DNA of 51,043 nucleotides from CAMDBL01 sp964498125 (GTDB lineage Bacteria; Pseudomonadota; Alphaproteobacteria; Rhizobiales; Hyphomicrobiaceae): positions 1 through 51,043 of the forward strand of contig CAZCGE010000132.1 in NCBI GenBank assembly GCA_964498125.1, given 5' to 3'. A model generated the notes under the pieces. The model searched no databases. It saw only the letters and a program-made list of their open reading frames with translations, and had not been told where the DNA came from. A program made the translations under genes and the position numbers. Below are positions 32,512 to 41,276 of the stretch, one piece after another (positions within the stretch are counted from its first letter, which is position 1; each line of letters starts with the position of its first letter).

Positions 32512-33396
32512 TCAGGCCTTGATGTCCATGGCCGAGCGCAGTCCGTCGGTCAGCAGGTTGAAGGAGATCGAGGTGAAGAAGATCATCACGCCTGGCAGCG
32601 CGCACAGCAGCGGCTGGGTGTAGATGGCGGTGCGCAGCGTGTTGAGCATCAGCCCCCATTCCGGCTCGGGCGGCTTGACGCCGAGGCCGAGGAACGACAG
32701 TCCCGAGGCCAGGATCATCGAGACCGCGATCAGGCTCATGCCGTAGACGAAGATCGGGCCGAGCACGTTGCCGAGCACATGATGGCGGATGATCGAGAAG
32801 GCGCCGGCGCCGCTGGCCCGCGCCGCCTCGACATAGTCGCGGCCGCGCACGCCCGTGGTGACGCTTTCAGCGACACGGGCGATCGGCGGGATGAAGACCA
32901 CGGTCAAGGATATGAGGCCGTTGGTGATGCCGGCACCGAGCGCGCCCGACAGCGCGATGGCCAGCAGCACCGAGGGGAAGGCGAAGAACACGTCGATGGT
33001 GCGCATCAGGATGGTGTTGACCCAGCCGCCGATGTAGCCGGCGGTGATGCCGATCGCCGAGCCGATGATGAGGGCGATGAACACAGGCGTCACGCCCATG
33101 AACAGCGACAGCCGTGCGCCGTAGATCAGCCGGGTGAGCATGTCGCGGCCGAGCTCGTCCGTGCCGAGCGGATAGCCGTCCGTGCCGGGCGGGCGCAGGC
33201 GGCGCAGCGTCACGCCCTTGTAGGGGTCCTGCGGCGCGATCCAGGGGGCGAAAATCGCCACCAACAGCAGCAGAACGATGACAATCAGGGCGGCGACGGC
33301 CAACGGATCGCGACGAAAGCGCCGCCAGACGGTGGACCAGTAGCCCGGTGAGTGGGCGACCGGGGCGCTGATGTCGATGGACGCGGCGTCGAGCAT
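32512..33396 (-). CDS. Peptide ABC transporter permease, DppC type
   Basis: This 294-residue permease begins with a cytoplasmic stretch, then WRRFRRDPLAVAALIVIVLLLLVAIFAP, the usual DppC N-terminal segment, and LGTDELGRDMLTRLIYGARLSLFMG. The EAA-like loop reads YVEAARASGAGAFSIIRHHVLGN. It is three bases from dppB-like and three from dppF-like, so it belongs to one operon. Confidence 0.92.
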   Translation of the reverse strand: MLDAASIDISAPVAHSPGYWSTVWRRFRRDPLAVAALIVIVLLLLVAIFAPWIAPQDPYKGVTLRRLRPPGTDGYPLGTDELGRDMLTRLIYGARLSLFMGVTPVFIALIIGSAIGITAGYIGGWVNTILMRTIDVFFAFPSVLLAIALSGALGAGITNGLISLTVVFIPPIARVAESVTTGVRGRDYVEAARASGAGAFSIIRHHVLGNVLGPIFVYGMSLIAVSMILASGLSFLGLGVKPPEPEWGLMLNTLRTAIYTQPLLCALPGVMIFFTSISFNLLTDGLRSAMDIKA

Positions 33397-33399
33397 GGC

Positions 33400-34353
33400 T
33401 CAGCTCCTCTCGACGCGCGGATCGAGCAACGTCTGCAGCACATCGACGGCGACGTTCAGGACGACGAAGAACATCGCCAGCACCAGGATGGTGCCCTGCA
33501 GCAGCGGCAGGTCGCGTTGGAAGATGGCGTCGTTGAGGAGAAGCCCGGTGCCGGGCCAGGAGAACACGGTTTCGATCAGGATCGAGCCGCCCAGCAGGTA
33601 GCCGAGCTGGATGCCCATCACGGCCAGCGCCGTCGGCGCCGCGTTCTTGACGACGTGCCGGAAAACGCCGAATTCGCTCAGGCCCTTGGCGCGCAATCCC
33701 GCGACGAATTCCTGACTGAGAATCTCGGCGACCAGCGCCCGGATGGTGCGGGCGATGATGCCCATTGGGATCACCGACATCGTCACCGCCGGCAGCACCA
33801 GGTGTCGCATGTGCTCCCAGTTCCATTTCCAGTCGTCCGAGCCACCGGGGCCAGCACCCGTCGGCGGCAGCCAGCCGAGCGTGGCGGCAAAGATGATGAC
33901 CAGAACCATGCCGAGCCAGTAATGCGGCACCGAAACACCGATGACGGAGATGAACGAGGCGAGCTTGTCCACCCAGGTATCGCGGAAGTAGCCGGCGACG
34001 AAGCCGAACAGGGCGCCGAACACGAAGCCGAGGGTGGTGGCGACGGCGGACAGCATCAGCGTATTGGCGACGGCTTTACTGACCTCGAGCGCCACCGGCC
34101 TGTTGGTGCGGATCGAGGTGCCGAGATCGCCCTGCACGGCGCGTGCGAGCCACTTGAAAAACTGCTCGTAATAGGGCCGGTCGAAGCCGTAGATGGCCAT
34201 CATCTGCAGCTTCAAGTTCTCCGAGGCATCCGGTGGCAGCACGGAGACGAGCGGATCGCCCGGCGCCATATGCACCAGCAGGAAGCACACGAAAGCGACG
34301 CCGAGCATGATCGGCAGCGTGTAGAGGAAGCGTTTGGCGATGTAGGTCAGCAT
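33400..34353 (-). CDS. Peptide ABC transporter permease, DppB type
   Basis: This permease is about 317 residues long and starts MLTYIAKRFLYTLPIMLGVAFVCFLLVHMAPGDP, the DppB signature, with GDLGTSIRTNRPV and the EAA-type loop FVAGLRAKGLSEFGVFRHVVKNA. An upstream GTG at 34446 would add 31 codons that read through a palindromic repeat, so I place the start at the ATG at 34353. The repeat (34381-34514) lies directly upstream. Confidence 0.92.
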   Translation of the reverse strand: MLTYIAKRFLYTLPIMLGVAFVCFLLVHMAPGDPLVSVLPPDASENLKLQMMAIYGFDRPYYEQFFKWLARAVQGDLGTSIRTNRPVALEVSKAVANTLMLSAVATTLGFVFGALFGFVAGYFRDTWVDKLASFISVIGVSVPHYWLGMVLVIIFAATLGWLPPTGAGPGGSDDWKWNWEHMRHLVLPAVTMSVIPMGIIARTIRALVAEILSQEFVAGLRAKGLSEFGVFRHVVKNAAPTALAVMGIQLGYLLGGSILIETVFSWPGTGLLLNDAIFQRDLPLLQGTILVLAMFFVVLNVAVDVLQTLLDPRVERS

Positions 34354-34380
34354 TGGAGTCCGGATGGCGGCGGCGGGGTG

Positions 34381-34514
34381 CTCCCCCTCCCCCCCATCGC
34401 TCTTCGCGATGGGGAGAGGGTCGGGGTGAGGGGCGGCAACAGGCACGGGTGCAAGCTCTTGCCCCTCACCCTAGCCCTCTCCCCATCGCAAGTGCAAAGC
34501 GATGGGGAGAGGGG
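34381..34514. repeat. Nested CCTCTCCCCATCGC palindromes between the dpp genes
   Basis: This 134-base composite holds two CCCATCGC...GCGATGGGG palindromes (about 34384-34420 and 34475-34513), with inner arms GGGGTGAGGGGC and GCCCCTCACCC that also pair. The whole unit can fold on itself. It separates the binding-protein gene from the dppB-like gene. Stem-loops here could lower expression of the downstream permeases relative to the receptor, as REP elements do in other operons. Confidence 0.85.
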
Positions 34515-34517
34515 AAA

Positions 34518-36137
34518 TCATCCCATCACCACCGGCGTCAGGTCCTGGAACCAGTTCTGCGCCTGCACGAAGCCTTTGACCTTGGGTGAAAGCGCACGCG
34601 GATTGACGTCGTGGGCGACGAACAGGAACAGCGCATCATCGACGATCTTCTCGTGCGCCCTGCGTATGGCTGCTTCCTGCGTGACGGGGTTGAAATCCGA
34701 GCGGATGGCGGCGAACAGCTTGTCCATCTCGGGGTCGGAATAGTAGCCCCAGTTGGTGCCCTTGGGCGGGAACAGGCCGCTGTCCAGGTGGCGGATCAGC
34801 GCCGTGAACGGGTCCTGCGAGAAGTAGGAACTGTTGGTGGAATGCGCCCCGCGCGAGGTCGGGTCCTTGGCGCCGGCGCGCCAGGAGGCGAGCAGCACGT
34901 TCCACTCCATCACCTCGAATTCGACTTTGATGCCGACCTCACCGAGGTTCTGCTGGATCATCTCGTTCATCGGCAGCGGCTGCATCTGACCCGAGCCGGA
35001 CGGCGCGATGATCGCCTTGACGGTCAGCGGCTTCGCCTTGGAGAAGCCGGCCTCAGCCAGCAGCCTGGTGGCTGCCGCTGGATCGTAGGTCACATTGAAC
35101 GTCGGTTGGCCGAACCAGAGGCTCGACGCCGGCACCATGCCTTTGGCCGGCATCATCATGCCGCCGAGCAGCGTCTTCATGCCTTCGCGATCGACGGCGA
35201 GGTTGGCGGCCTTGCGCACGCGGATGTCGTTCCATGGGCTGCCCTCGACACGGCTCAGGTGCCAGGGCCAGTTGTGCGGATAGACATTGGTGACGATCTG
35301 CATGCCGGCTTGGCGCAGCGAGGCGATGGTGTCGGGTGGCGGCGCCTCGATCCAGTCGACCTGGCCTGCGCGCAGGGCTGCGACGCGCGTATTGCCTTCG
35401 GGCATCGGCAGCAACACCAAACGCTCGGACTTCGGGACACGCGCCTTGTTCCAGTAGTCGGGGTTGCGGACGAGTTCCAGGCGCTCGCGCGGCTGGTACT
35501 TGTCGAATTTCCATGGGCCGGTGCCGGACGGGTTCTTGACGAAATTGTCCCAGCTGCGGCCTGCCGCCTCCCAACGCGCGGGGCTCGACATGACGATCCA
35601 GGCGATGCCGAAGGGAAACAGCGCGTCGGGCGCCGACGTCGTGATCTCCAGCGTGGCGGGGTCGATGGCGCGGTAGCTCTTGACGGAGGGAATGCGCGAG
35701 CGCCCCTGCGCGGCCTGCCGGCGATCGAACTGCGGTGCGTCCTCTTTCAGCAGCTTGTCGAGATTCCAGACGGCGGCGGTGGCATCGAAGGTCGAGCCGT
35801 CATGGAATTTGACGCCCTGGCGGATCTTGAAGATCCACTTTGTCTGATCGGCCGGGTCGATTTGCCAGCTCGATGCGAGGCCGGGCACGAGTCTCGTTGC
35901 CTTGTCGGCGAAGGACAAGTCCCAAAGCACGAGGCTGTCGAACAAGGCATAGCCGACAAAGCGCATGCCTTCCGCGCCCTGGTCGGTCTGGCCATTGGGC
36001 AGCGGCACATCGGCCGCCGTCATGGCGACGCGCAGCGTCGAGGCACCCTGCGCCCACAACAGCGAGGGGTCCAGGGTCGAGCCGGCGGCGAGGCTGGCGC
36101 CGGTGGCGAGCAGGCGGCGGCGGTCGATGATGGTCAT
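34518..36137 (-). CDS. Peptide-binding protein, DppA type, with Tat-like signal
   Basis: This 539-residue SBP_bac_5 protein lies first in the dpp-like operon. The N-terminus IIDRRRLLATGASLAAGS has a twin-arginine-type motif, which suggests export in folded form. The body (STLRVAMTAADVPLPNGQTDQGAEG, DSLVLWDLSFADKATRLVPGLASSW) is close to the orphan binding protein at 38583-40247, so the two are paralogues. Length and position fit a di/oligopeptide receptor; the ligand is unproven. Confidence 0.88.
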   Translation of the reverse strand: MTIIDRRRLLATGASLAAGSTLDPSLLWAQGASTLRVAMTAADVPLPNGQTDQGAEGMRFVGYALFDSLVLWDLSFADKATRLVPGLASSWQIDPADQTKWIFKIRQGVKFHDGSTFDATAAVWNLDKLLKEDAPQFDRRQAAQGRSRIPSVKSYRAIDPATLEITTSAPDALFPFGIAWIVMSSPARWEAAGRSWDNFVKNPSGTGPWKFDKYQPRERLELVRNPDYWNKARVPKSERLVLLPMPEGNTRVAALRAGQVDWIEAPPPDTIASLRQAGMQIVTNVYPHNWPWHLSRVEGSPWNDIRVRKAANLAVDREGMKTLLGGMMMPAKGMVPASSLWFGQPTFNVTYDPAAATRLLAEAGFSKAKPLTVKAIIAPSGSGQMQPLPMNEMIQQNLGEVGIKVEFEVMEWNVLLASWRAGAKDPTSRGAHSTNSSYFSQDPFTALIRHLDSGLFPPKGTNWGYYSDPEMDKLFAAIRSDFNPVTQEAAIRRAHEKIVDDALFLFVAHDVNPRALSPKVKGFVQAQNWFQDLTPVVMG

Positions 36138-36320
36138 GGCGGCAAATCCCCTTCGGATGGTCTCGGCGGCGCGGGGCGTGGTTGCCGGGCAGTCTACATC
36201 CGGCGATCAAAGTCTATAGAATGGCGGCTGTGTGTGCATAGTTGAATCATTGGGCAGATTGGGGGTTGCCGTGCTCGTCCTTGCGGCACCGGCCCGGTCG
36301 CTACAACCTGGAACGCCGGC

Positions 36321-37061
36321 ATGAAGCTGTTGCTGATCAATCCGAACACGACTGAGGCGATGACCAACCTGATGCTCGCCGAGGCGCGCAAGGTCGTGTC
36401 GCCCGGCACGGAGCTCACCGCCGTCACCGGCCGTTTCGGCGGGCGCTATGTGGCGAGCCGGGCGACCTATGCCATCGCCGGCCACGCGGCGCTGGAGGCC
36501 TACGCCGAGCACGGCCAGGACGCCGATGCGGTGGTTCTGGCCTGCTTCGGCGACCCCGCGCTGCTGGCGCTGAAGGAGATCGCGCGCCAGCCGGTGGTCG
36601 GCATGGCCGAAGCCTCCTGCCTGACGGCGGCAGCGCTCGGCGGCCGGTTCGGGATCGTCACAGGCGGTGAGCGCTGGGGGCCGATGCTGCGCGAGTTCGT
36701 CTCCCTGATTGGGCTTTCAGAGCGGCTGGCGGTCGTGCAAACCGTGGCGCCGACCGGGGCGGATATCGCGCGCGACCCGGAGGGTTCACTGGCGTTGCTC
36801 GCCGATGCCTGCTGCGCCTGCGTCGAGCAGCACGGCGCCGACAGCGTCATCCTCGGTGGCGCGGGCCTTGCCGGTCTGGCCTCACGCATCGCCGGCAAGG
36901 TTCCGGTGCCCTTGATCGACAGCCTGGTGGCCTGCGTGCGGATGGGTGAGCAAATGGCGGCGACGGGTCAGCTGGGGACTGCCGCGGCGGCCCAAGCGCC
37001 AGGAATCGCGACGGTCAACCTGAGCGGGGCACTGGCCGGGGTCCTGCACAGATTGGGCTAG
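36321..37061 (+). CDS. Asp/Glu/hydantoin racemase family protein, second Cys lost
   Basis: This 246-residue protein begins MKLLLINPNTTEAMTNLML, as hydantoin racemases do. The first catalytic cysteine is Cys75 in VVLACFGDPAL. The second, normally in an LGCAGM motif, is replaced: residues 178-182 read LGGAG (GGT GGC GCG), one base from TGC. Two cysteines are needed for racemisation, so activity is probably lost or altered (single-cysteine relatives include decarboxylases). It is divergent from the peptide receptor gene and followed by a zeta-class GST on the same strand. Confidence 0.85.
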   Translation: MKLLLINPNTTEAMTNLMLAEARKVVSPGTELTAVTGRFGGRYVASRATYAIAGHAALEAYAEHGQDADAVVLACFGDPALLALKEIARQPVVGMAEASCLTAAALGGRFGIVTGGERWGPMLREFVSLIGLSERLAVVQTVAPTGADIARDPEGSLALLADACCACVEQHGADSVILGGAGLAGLASRIAGKVPVPLIDSLVACVRMGEQMAATGQLGTAAAAQAPGIATVNLSGALAGVLHRLG

Positions 37062-37158
37062 CGGGCCTTGAACTATTGCCGTGGGCCCAACCCGGCTTAC
37101 ACTTTGCGCCACGATCCATGCCTGCACCACGCGACCCAACGTTTGGAGGAGAACGACC

Positions 37159-37809
37159 ATGTATCAGCTGTACGGCTACTGGCGGTCACAGGCCGCTTAT
37201 CGCGTCAGAATCGCCATGGCGCTGAAGGGGCAGGCGTGGAAGGAAGAGCTGGTCGACCTGCTGAAAGGCGAACAGTTCGCCGGTCCGGTCGCCCAGCACA
37301 ATCCGCATCACACCGTGCCGGTGTTGATCGACGGCCCCCGCGTCCTGACGCAATCGCTGGCGATCATCGAGTACCTGAATGAGATCTATCCGACCCCGCC
37401 GCTGTTGCCGGCGGACCCGCTGGCGCGAGCCCGCGTGCGTGCCTTCTCGCTGATTGCCGTTGCCGATTGCCATTCCCTGGTGGTGCCGCGCGCGCGCAAG
37501 CGCCTGGCTGAGCAGTTCAAGGCCACCCCCGGCGATGTCGCCGCTTGGACCAACTATTGGCAGACCCTGGCGCTGGCCGCCATGGAGCGCACGCTTGCCG
37601 AACGCGACGCTCAATCGACCTTCTGCTTCGGCGACACGCCTGGCCTCGCCGATATCTGCCTGGCCGGGCAAGTCGCCGGTTGCCAGAATTCCGAGACACC
37701 GGTCGATGGCTTTCCTCACATTTTAGCCATCAACCGGAAATGCCACGAGTTGGAGGCCTTCAGCGCCAACCACCCCTGGGTGATCCGCGATCAGGCTGCA
37801 AAAGGGTAA
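37159..37809 (+). CDS. Zeta-class glutathione transferase, maleylacetoacetate isomerase-like
   Basis: This 216-residue zeta-class GST has an N-terminal thioredoxin fold with MYQLYGYWRSQAAYRVRIAMALKG and the Pro loop HTVPVLIDGPRVLTQSLAIIEYL. A helical C-terminal domain ends near HPWVIRDQ. MaiA isomerises maleylacetoacetate in tyrosine breakdown; no fumarylacetoacetase or homogentisate gene is nearby, so the pathway role is unconfirmed. A GGAGGAG site lies 8 bases before the ATG. Confidence 0.85.
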   Translation: MYQLYGYWRSQAAYRVRIAMALKGQAWKEELVDLLKGEQFAGPVAQHNPHHTVPVLIDGPRVLTQSLAIIEYLNEIYPTPPLLPADPLARARVRAFSLIAVADCHSLVVPRARKRLAEQFKATPGDVAAWTNYWQTLALAAMERTLAERDAQSTFCFGDTPGLADICLAGQVAGCQNSETPVDGFPHILAINRKCHELEAFSANHPWVIRDQAAKG

Positions 37810-37925
37810 GGGCGGCGGAGCATTGGGGCATCCTGGTCGTTCGGGCGGATTCGAGTTCCGCGGCTGGGATAGCGCGGACGTGGCCTACCGCAATGGGGTG
37901 TGACATGCCGCGATCGTGCCGGCGG

Positions 37926-38378
37926 TCACCGATCCTGCGGCTCCAGGTCTGTCTGCTGCACGAAGGTGCGCAGTTGCGCCGCCTGCTGCTGCAACTCGTC
38001 GACCCTGACGTTCAGCACGTCGCGGATGGAGACCATGCCGACCAGGCGTCCGGCGTCGACCACGGGGATGTGGCGGATATTGCGTGCCATCATCGTCGAG
38101 CCCACGTGCCCGACGGTGTCGTCCGGCGCGCACGTGATCACAGCGCGCGTCATCAGCGCCGACACCGGCAGCGTGTGCATGTCGCCCTTGTGCGTGCCCA
38201 GGCCATAGGCGATGTCGCGTTCCGAGATCACGCCCTCCACCATCTGCCCATCGGAGCTGACGACGGCGGCGCCGATCCGCTTCTCGCGCAGCAGTTGCGA
38301 CAGCGTCGCAAGGCTGTCCGAGGGCTTGATGGTGATCATGAGGACAGGCTTCCTGGCCAGAATGTCGGCGACCTTCAT
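37926..38378 (-). CDS. Tandem CBS-domain protein
   Basis: This 150-residue protein is made of two CBS motifs. The first runs from KVADILARKP to GVISERDIAYGL and the second from PVSALMTRAVITCAPDDTVGHVGSTMM to GMVSIRDVLNVRV. A short charged helix follows. Stand-alone CBS pairs usually sense adenylates or other ligands and regulate a partner. None is adjacent, so the role is unknown. Confidence 0.9.
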   Translation of the reverse strand: MKVADILARKPVLMITIKPSDSLATLSQLLREKRIGAAVVSSDGQMVEGVISERDIAYGLGTHKGDMHTLPVSALMTRAVITCAPDDTVGHVGSTMMARNIRHIPVVDAGRLVGMVSIRDVLNVRVDELQQQAAQLRTFVQQTDLEPQDR

Positions 38379-38409
38379 GACACCTCCCTGGGGTTCTCGA
38401 GTGCAGACG

Positions 38410-38577
38410 CGTAGGCTGGGTTAGGCCCGCAGCACTTGCGGAGGGCCGTAACCCAGCGTAGCGCCAACGCATCCGCCGATGCTGGGTTATCCCCCAACGG
38501 GACTTCCAAGTGGTCGCGCGCGGAACGGGCGCCAGTGCTTCAGTCGCACCATCCCGGCCGCGCTAACCCAGCCTACG
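38410..38577. repeat. 168-base element with 15-base terminal inverted repeats
   Basis: The left end CGTAGGCTGGGTTAG (38410-38424) is the exact complement of CTAACCCAGCCTACG (38563-38577). Further CTGGGTTA/TAACCCAG copies lie within (about 38449-38458 and 38481-38488), giving nested pairing. No coding sequence fits inside it. A shorter relative is at 49629-49684. It lies between the CBS gene and the orphan peptide-binding gene. Confidence 0.85.
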
Positions 38578-38582
38578 CCGCT

Positions 38583-40247
38583 TTACTCCAAGCTCATCGG
38601 CGCGATGTCGATGAACCAGCTCTTGGGCTGCACTACGCCCTTGACCTTGGCGCTCATGGCGCGCGGGCCGACGTCGTGGGCGACCCACAGGAACGGAGCC
38701 TCCTCGACGATGCGGGCGTGCAGCTTGGCCAGCCCCTCGTCCCGCGCCTTGTCCTCGAAGCTCGTGCGCGCATCGGCGATCAGCTTGTCGAACTCGGCGT
38801 TGCCGAAGTAGCCCCAGTTGTTCGACACCGGCGGGAAGGTCTTGGTCGACGTGAACCGCACCATGGCGAAGAATGGGTCCATCGCCGCGAACGTGACGTT
38901 GGTGGCATGCGCGCCGCGGGCCTTGGGGTCCTTGGAGCCTTCACGCCAGTTGGTGAACAGCGCGTTCCACTCGATCACCTCGAGCTCGACGTCGAAGAAG
39001 CATTCCTTCAGCGCCTGCTGCAGGAACTCGTTCATCGGCACCGGCTGCATCTGGCCGGAGCCCGATGCGGACGTGATGGTCTTGACCTTCAAGCGCTTGT
39101 TGGGGCCGAAGCCGGCCTCGGTCATCAGCTTCTTGGCGGCGGCGAGATCATACTTGATCTCGAACTTCGGATTGCCCCACCAGGGATGGCCGGGCGGCAC
39201 GGTGCCCTTGGGCACTTCCATCAGGCCGCCGAGCAGCTGCTTTAATTCGTCGCGGTTGACGCACAGGTTGGCGGCGTGGCGCACGCGCTTGTCGAGCCAC
39301 GGCGAGCCCTCGGCGAACGAGAACTGCCAGGGCCAGACGTGCGGCTGGGCGTTGGTGTGGACGACGAAGCCCTTCGACTTGATCTGCGGCACGGCATCGG
39401 GCGCCGGTGACTCGATCCAGTCGACCTGGCCCGACAGCAGGGCCGCCGTCCGCGCGCTCGCCTCCGGCATCGGCAGCAGCACGATGCGGTCGATCTTGGG
39501 CTTGCGCTTGGCATCCCAGTAGTTGTCGTTCTTGACGTACTCGGCGCGCTCGCGCGGTGAGAACTTGGCCATCTTGAACGGCCCCGAGCCCGAGGCATCG
39601 GCGGAGAAGGCGGCCCAGGCCTGCTTGGCGCGCTCGGCTGGATCGGCGACGGCGCCCAGCGCATCGAATTTCTTTTGCCAGTGCGCCGGCGAGGCGATGA
39701 ACAGGTTGGTCAGGTTGATCGGCAGGAAGCTGTCGGGCTCCCTGGTGATCAGCTCGACCGTGGTGTCGTCGATCTTGCGCGCCGAGACCAGGGTCGGCAT
39801 GCGCGAGACGGTGACGCCGATCTGGTCGGGCGCGAAGTGGGCTGCGTCCTTCTTCAGCACCTTCTCGACGTTCCAGACGATGGCGTCGGCCTTGAGGTCG
39901 GAGCCGTCGTGGAACTTCACGCCCGAGCGCAGCTTGAAGGTCCACTTGGTCTTGTCGCTGGCATCGACCTTCCACTCGGTGGCGAGGCCCGGGATCAGCA
40001 CGCTCGCCTTGTCGGCGGAGGACAAGTCCCACTGCGTCAGCGAGTCATAGAGCGGAATGCCGGTAAAACGGTTGCCTTCGAAACCCTGGTCGGGCTGGCC
40101 GCCGGTCTTGGGGATGTCGGCCGCGGTCATGGCGATCCGCAGCGTTTTTTCTTGGGCCATCGCGCCAGTGGCCATAAAGGCGCCGAGCACCAGCATGGCG
40201 GCGGCTACGCGTGGCGTTTGCGGCGAGTTGGTCTTGGCTATCTGCAT
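38583..40247 (-). CDS. Orphan peptide-binding protein (SBP_bac_5)
   Basis: This 554-residue binding protein has a Sec-type signal (MQIAKTNSPQTPRVAAAMLV... MAQ) followed by EKTLRIAMTAADIPKTGGQPDQGFEG and DSLTQWDLSSADKASVLIPGLATEW, a clear paralogue of the DppA-like protein at 34518-36137. No permease or ATPase genes adjoin it, so it may feed the dpp-like transporter 4 kb away or have lost its partners. Segment GVKFHDGSDLKADAIVWN is typical of the family. The ligand is unknown. Confidence 0.88.
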   Translation of the reverse strand: MQIAKTNSPQTPRVAAAMLVLGAFMATGAMAQEKTLRIAMTAADIPKTGGQPDQGFEGNRFTGIPLYDSLTQWDLSSADKASVLIPGLATEWKVDASDKTKWTFKLRSGVKFHDGSDLKADAIVWNVEKVLKKDAAHFAPDQIGVTVSRMPTLVSARKIDDTTVELITREPDSFLPINLTNLFIASPAHWQKKFDALGAVADPAERAKQAWAAFSADASGSGPFKMAKFSPRERAEYVKNDNYWDAKRKPKIDRIVLLPMPEASARTAALLSGQVDWIESPAPDAVPQIKSKGFVVHTNAQPHVWPWQFSFAEGSPWLDKRVRHAANLCVNRDELKQLLGGLMEVPKGTVPPGHPWWGNPKFEIKYDLAAAKKLMTEAGFGPNKRLKVKTITSASGSGQMQPVPMNEFLQQALKECFFDVELEVIEWNALFTNWREGSKDPKARGAHATNVTFAAMDPFFAMVRFTSTKTFPPVSNNWGYFGNAEFDKLIADARTSFEDKARDEGLAKLHARIVEEAPFLWVAHDVGPRAMSAKVKGVVQPKSWFIDIAPMSLE

Positions 40248-40532
40248 CTGTTGTTTCTCCCTGCCTGTGCCTGTGCCAGCCTCTCTGCATACAACGTGAC
40301 GCTGGTGGCGCAGCGCAATTATGCACGATGGCGGCGGTTATGCCAGAGCACCGCTGCACGAACTTCAAGCAGCGGCGTGCCCGATTGAAAGACAGCCGTT
40401 GCCGGCGCGCATCCCTTGGCCCTTGGCCACCTGCAACGCTCCAATGCGCAGGATGGGCTCGCGCGCCGGGCCGCAGGGGGCTAATCTCAGCCCATCAATC
40501 AACACCAACCTGCGACCGGGAGAGACAACGCC

Positions 40533-40976
40533 ATGCTGGTTTTCGACTTCGCCAAGGAACAAAAGTGGGACACCAAGAAACACGTCGAGGCGATCCTCGG
40601 CACGCTCGACGGCGGTGACTTCACGGTCGCCTGCTGGGAGCCGGGCCAGATCAGCCCCAACCACTGCCACCCCGAAGCCACCGAGATTTATTTCTGCGTC
40701 TCGGGCGGCGGCAAGATGCGCACGCCCGAGCGTACCATCGACATCATTCCGGGCGCGTTCGTCGTGCACCCCAAGGGCGAGGTGCACGAATACATCAACG
40801 GCCCGGCGCGCACGCTGCTGTTCCGCGTCCGCTACGGCGATGACATGGTCTCGCGCCACGTCGAGTGGCGCGGCAATCCGGACTACAAGCCGACGCCGGC
40901 GAGCGTCGAGTACTTCAAGAAGAACCCGGTCAAGGGCGAGATCAAGGTCGACGCCACGCCGAAGCATCCGGAGTGA
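40533..40976 (+). CDS. Cupin-domain protein
   Basis: This 147-residue single cupin has the metal-ligand motif HCHPEATEIYFCVSG (His, His, Glu) and the second half PGAFVVHPKGEVHEY with a later His. Cupins act as dioxygenases, isomerases or sensors; the reaction is not deducible. An AGGAG-like purine tract (GGGAGAGAC) precedes the ATG. It ends nine bases before a 51-base repeat element. Confidence 0.85.
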   Translation: MLVFDFAKEQKWDTKKHVEAILGTLDGGDFTVACWEPGQISPNHCHPEATEIYFCVSGGGKMRTPERTIDIIPGAFVVHPKGEVHEYINGPARTLLFRVRYGDDMVSRHVEWRGNPDYKPTPASVEYFKKNPVKGEIKVDATPKHPE

Positions 40977-40984
40977 GGTGGGGC

Positions 40985-41035
40985 GGGGTCAGACTCGTCC
41001 CGCCGGAGGCGGGCAAGGAAAATGGGTCTGACCCC
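40985..41035. repeat. 51-base GGGGTCAGAC element, opposite orientation
   Basis: This is the reverse-oriented copy of the element at 25147-25197: 51 bases, with ends GGGGTCAGACTC and GGGTCTGACCCC and the inner stem CCCGCCGGAGGCGGG. It directly follows the cupin gene. The next 240 bases to the regulator start hold no gene that I trust. Confidence 0.85.
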
Positions 41036-41276
41036 TGGGACCCGCAGCACCTCATGTCGCAAAATAGGGCAATCCGCACCGCGCCGGCGGTCGCCTGCAC
41101 GGTCATTTTGCGTCATCAGCATCACCTTGAAGCCGCTGTTCAGCGATTGTTTACGCCTCTGCGTCAGGATGGCCCGATCAAAGTGTGGCGAACGTCGATG
41201 AGTGTCTGGGTTCGAAACATCCCGCTCATGGTCGGTTGTCACTCGGTCCAGTTTGTGAGTCCAGTGAGTATCAATC

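Noticed and set aside
31594..33351. A 585-codon open frame opposite the dpp ATPase/permease genes
   Set aside because: Low-complexity composition and complete overlap with well supported genes on the other strand.
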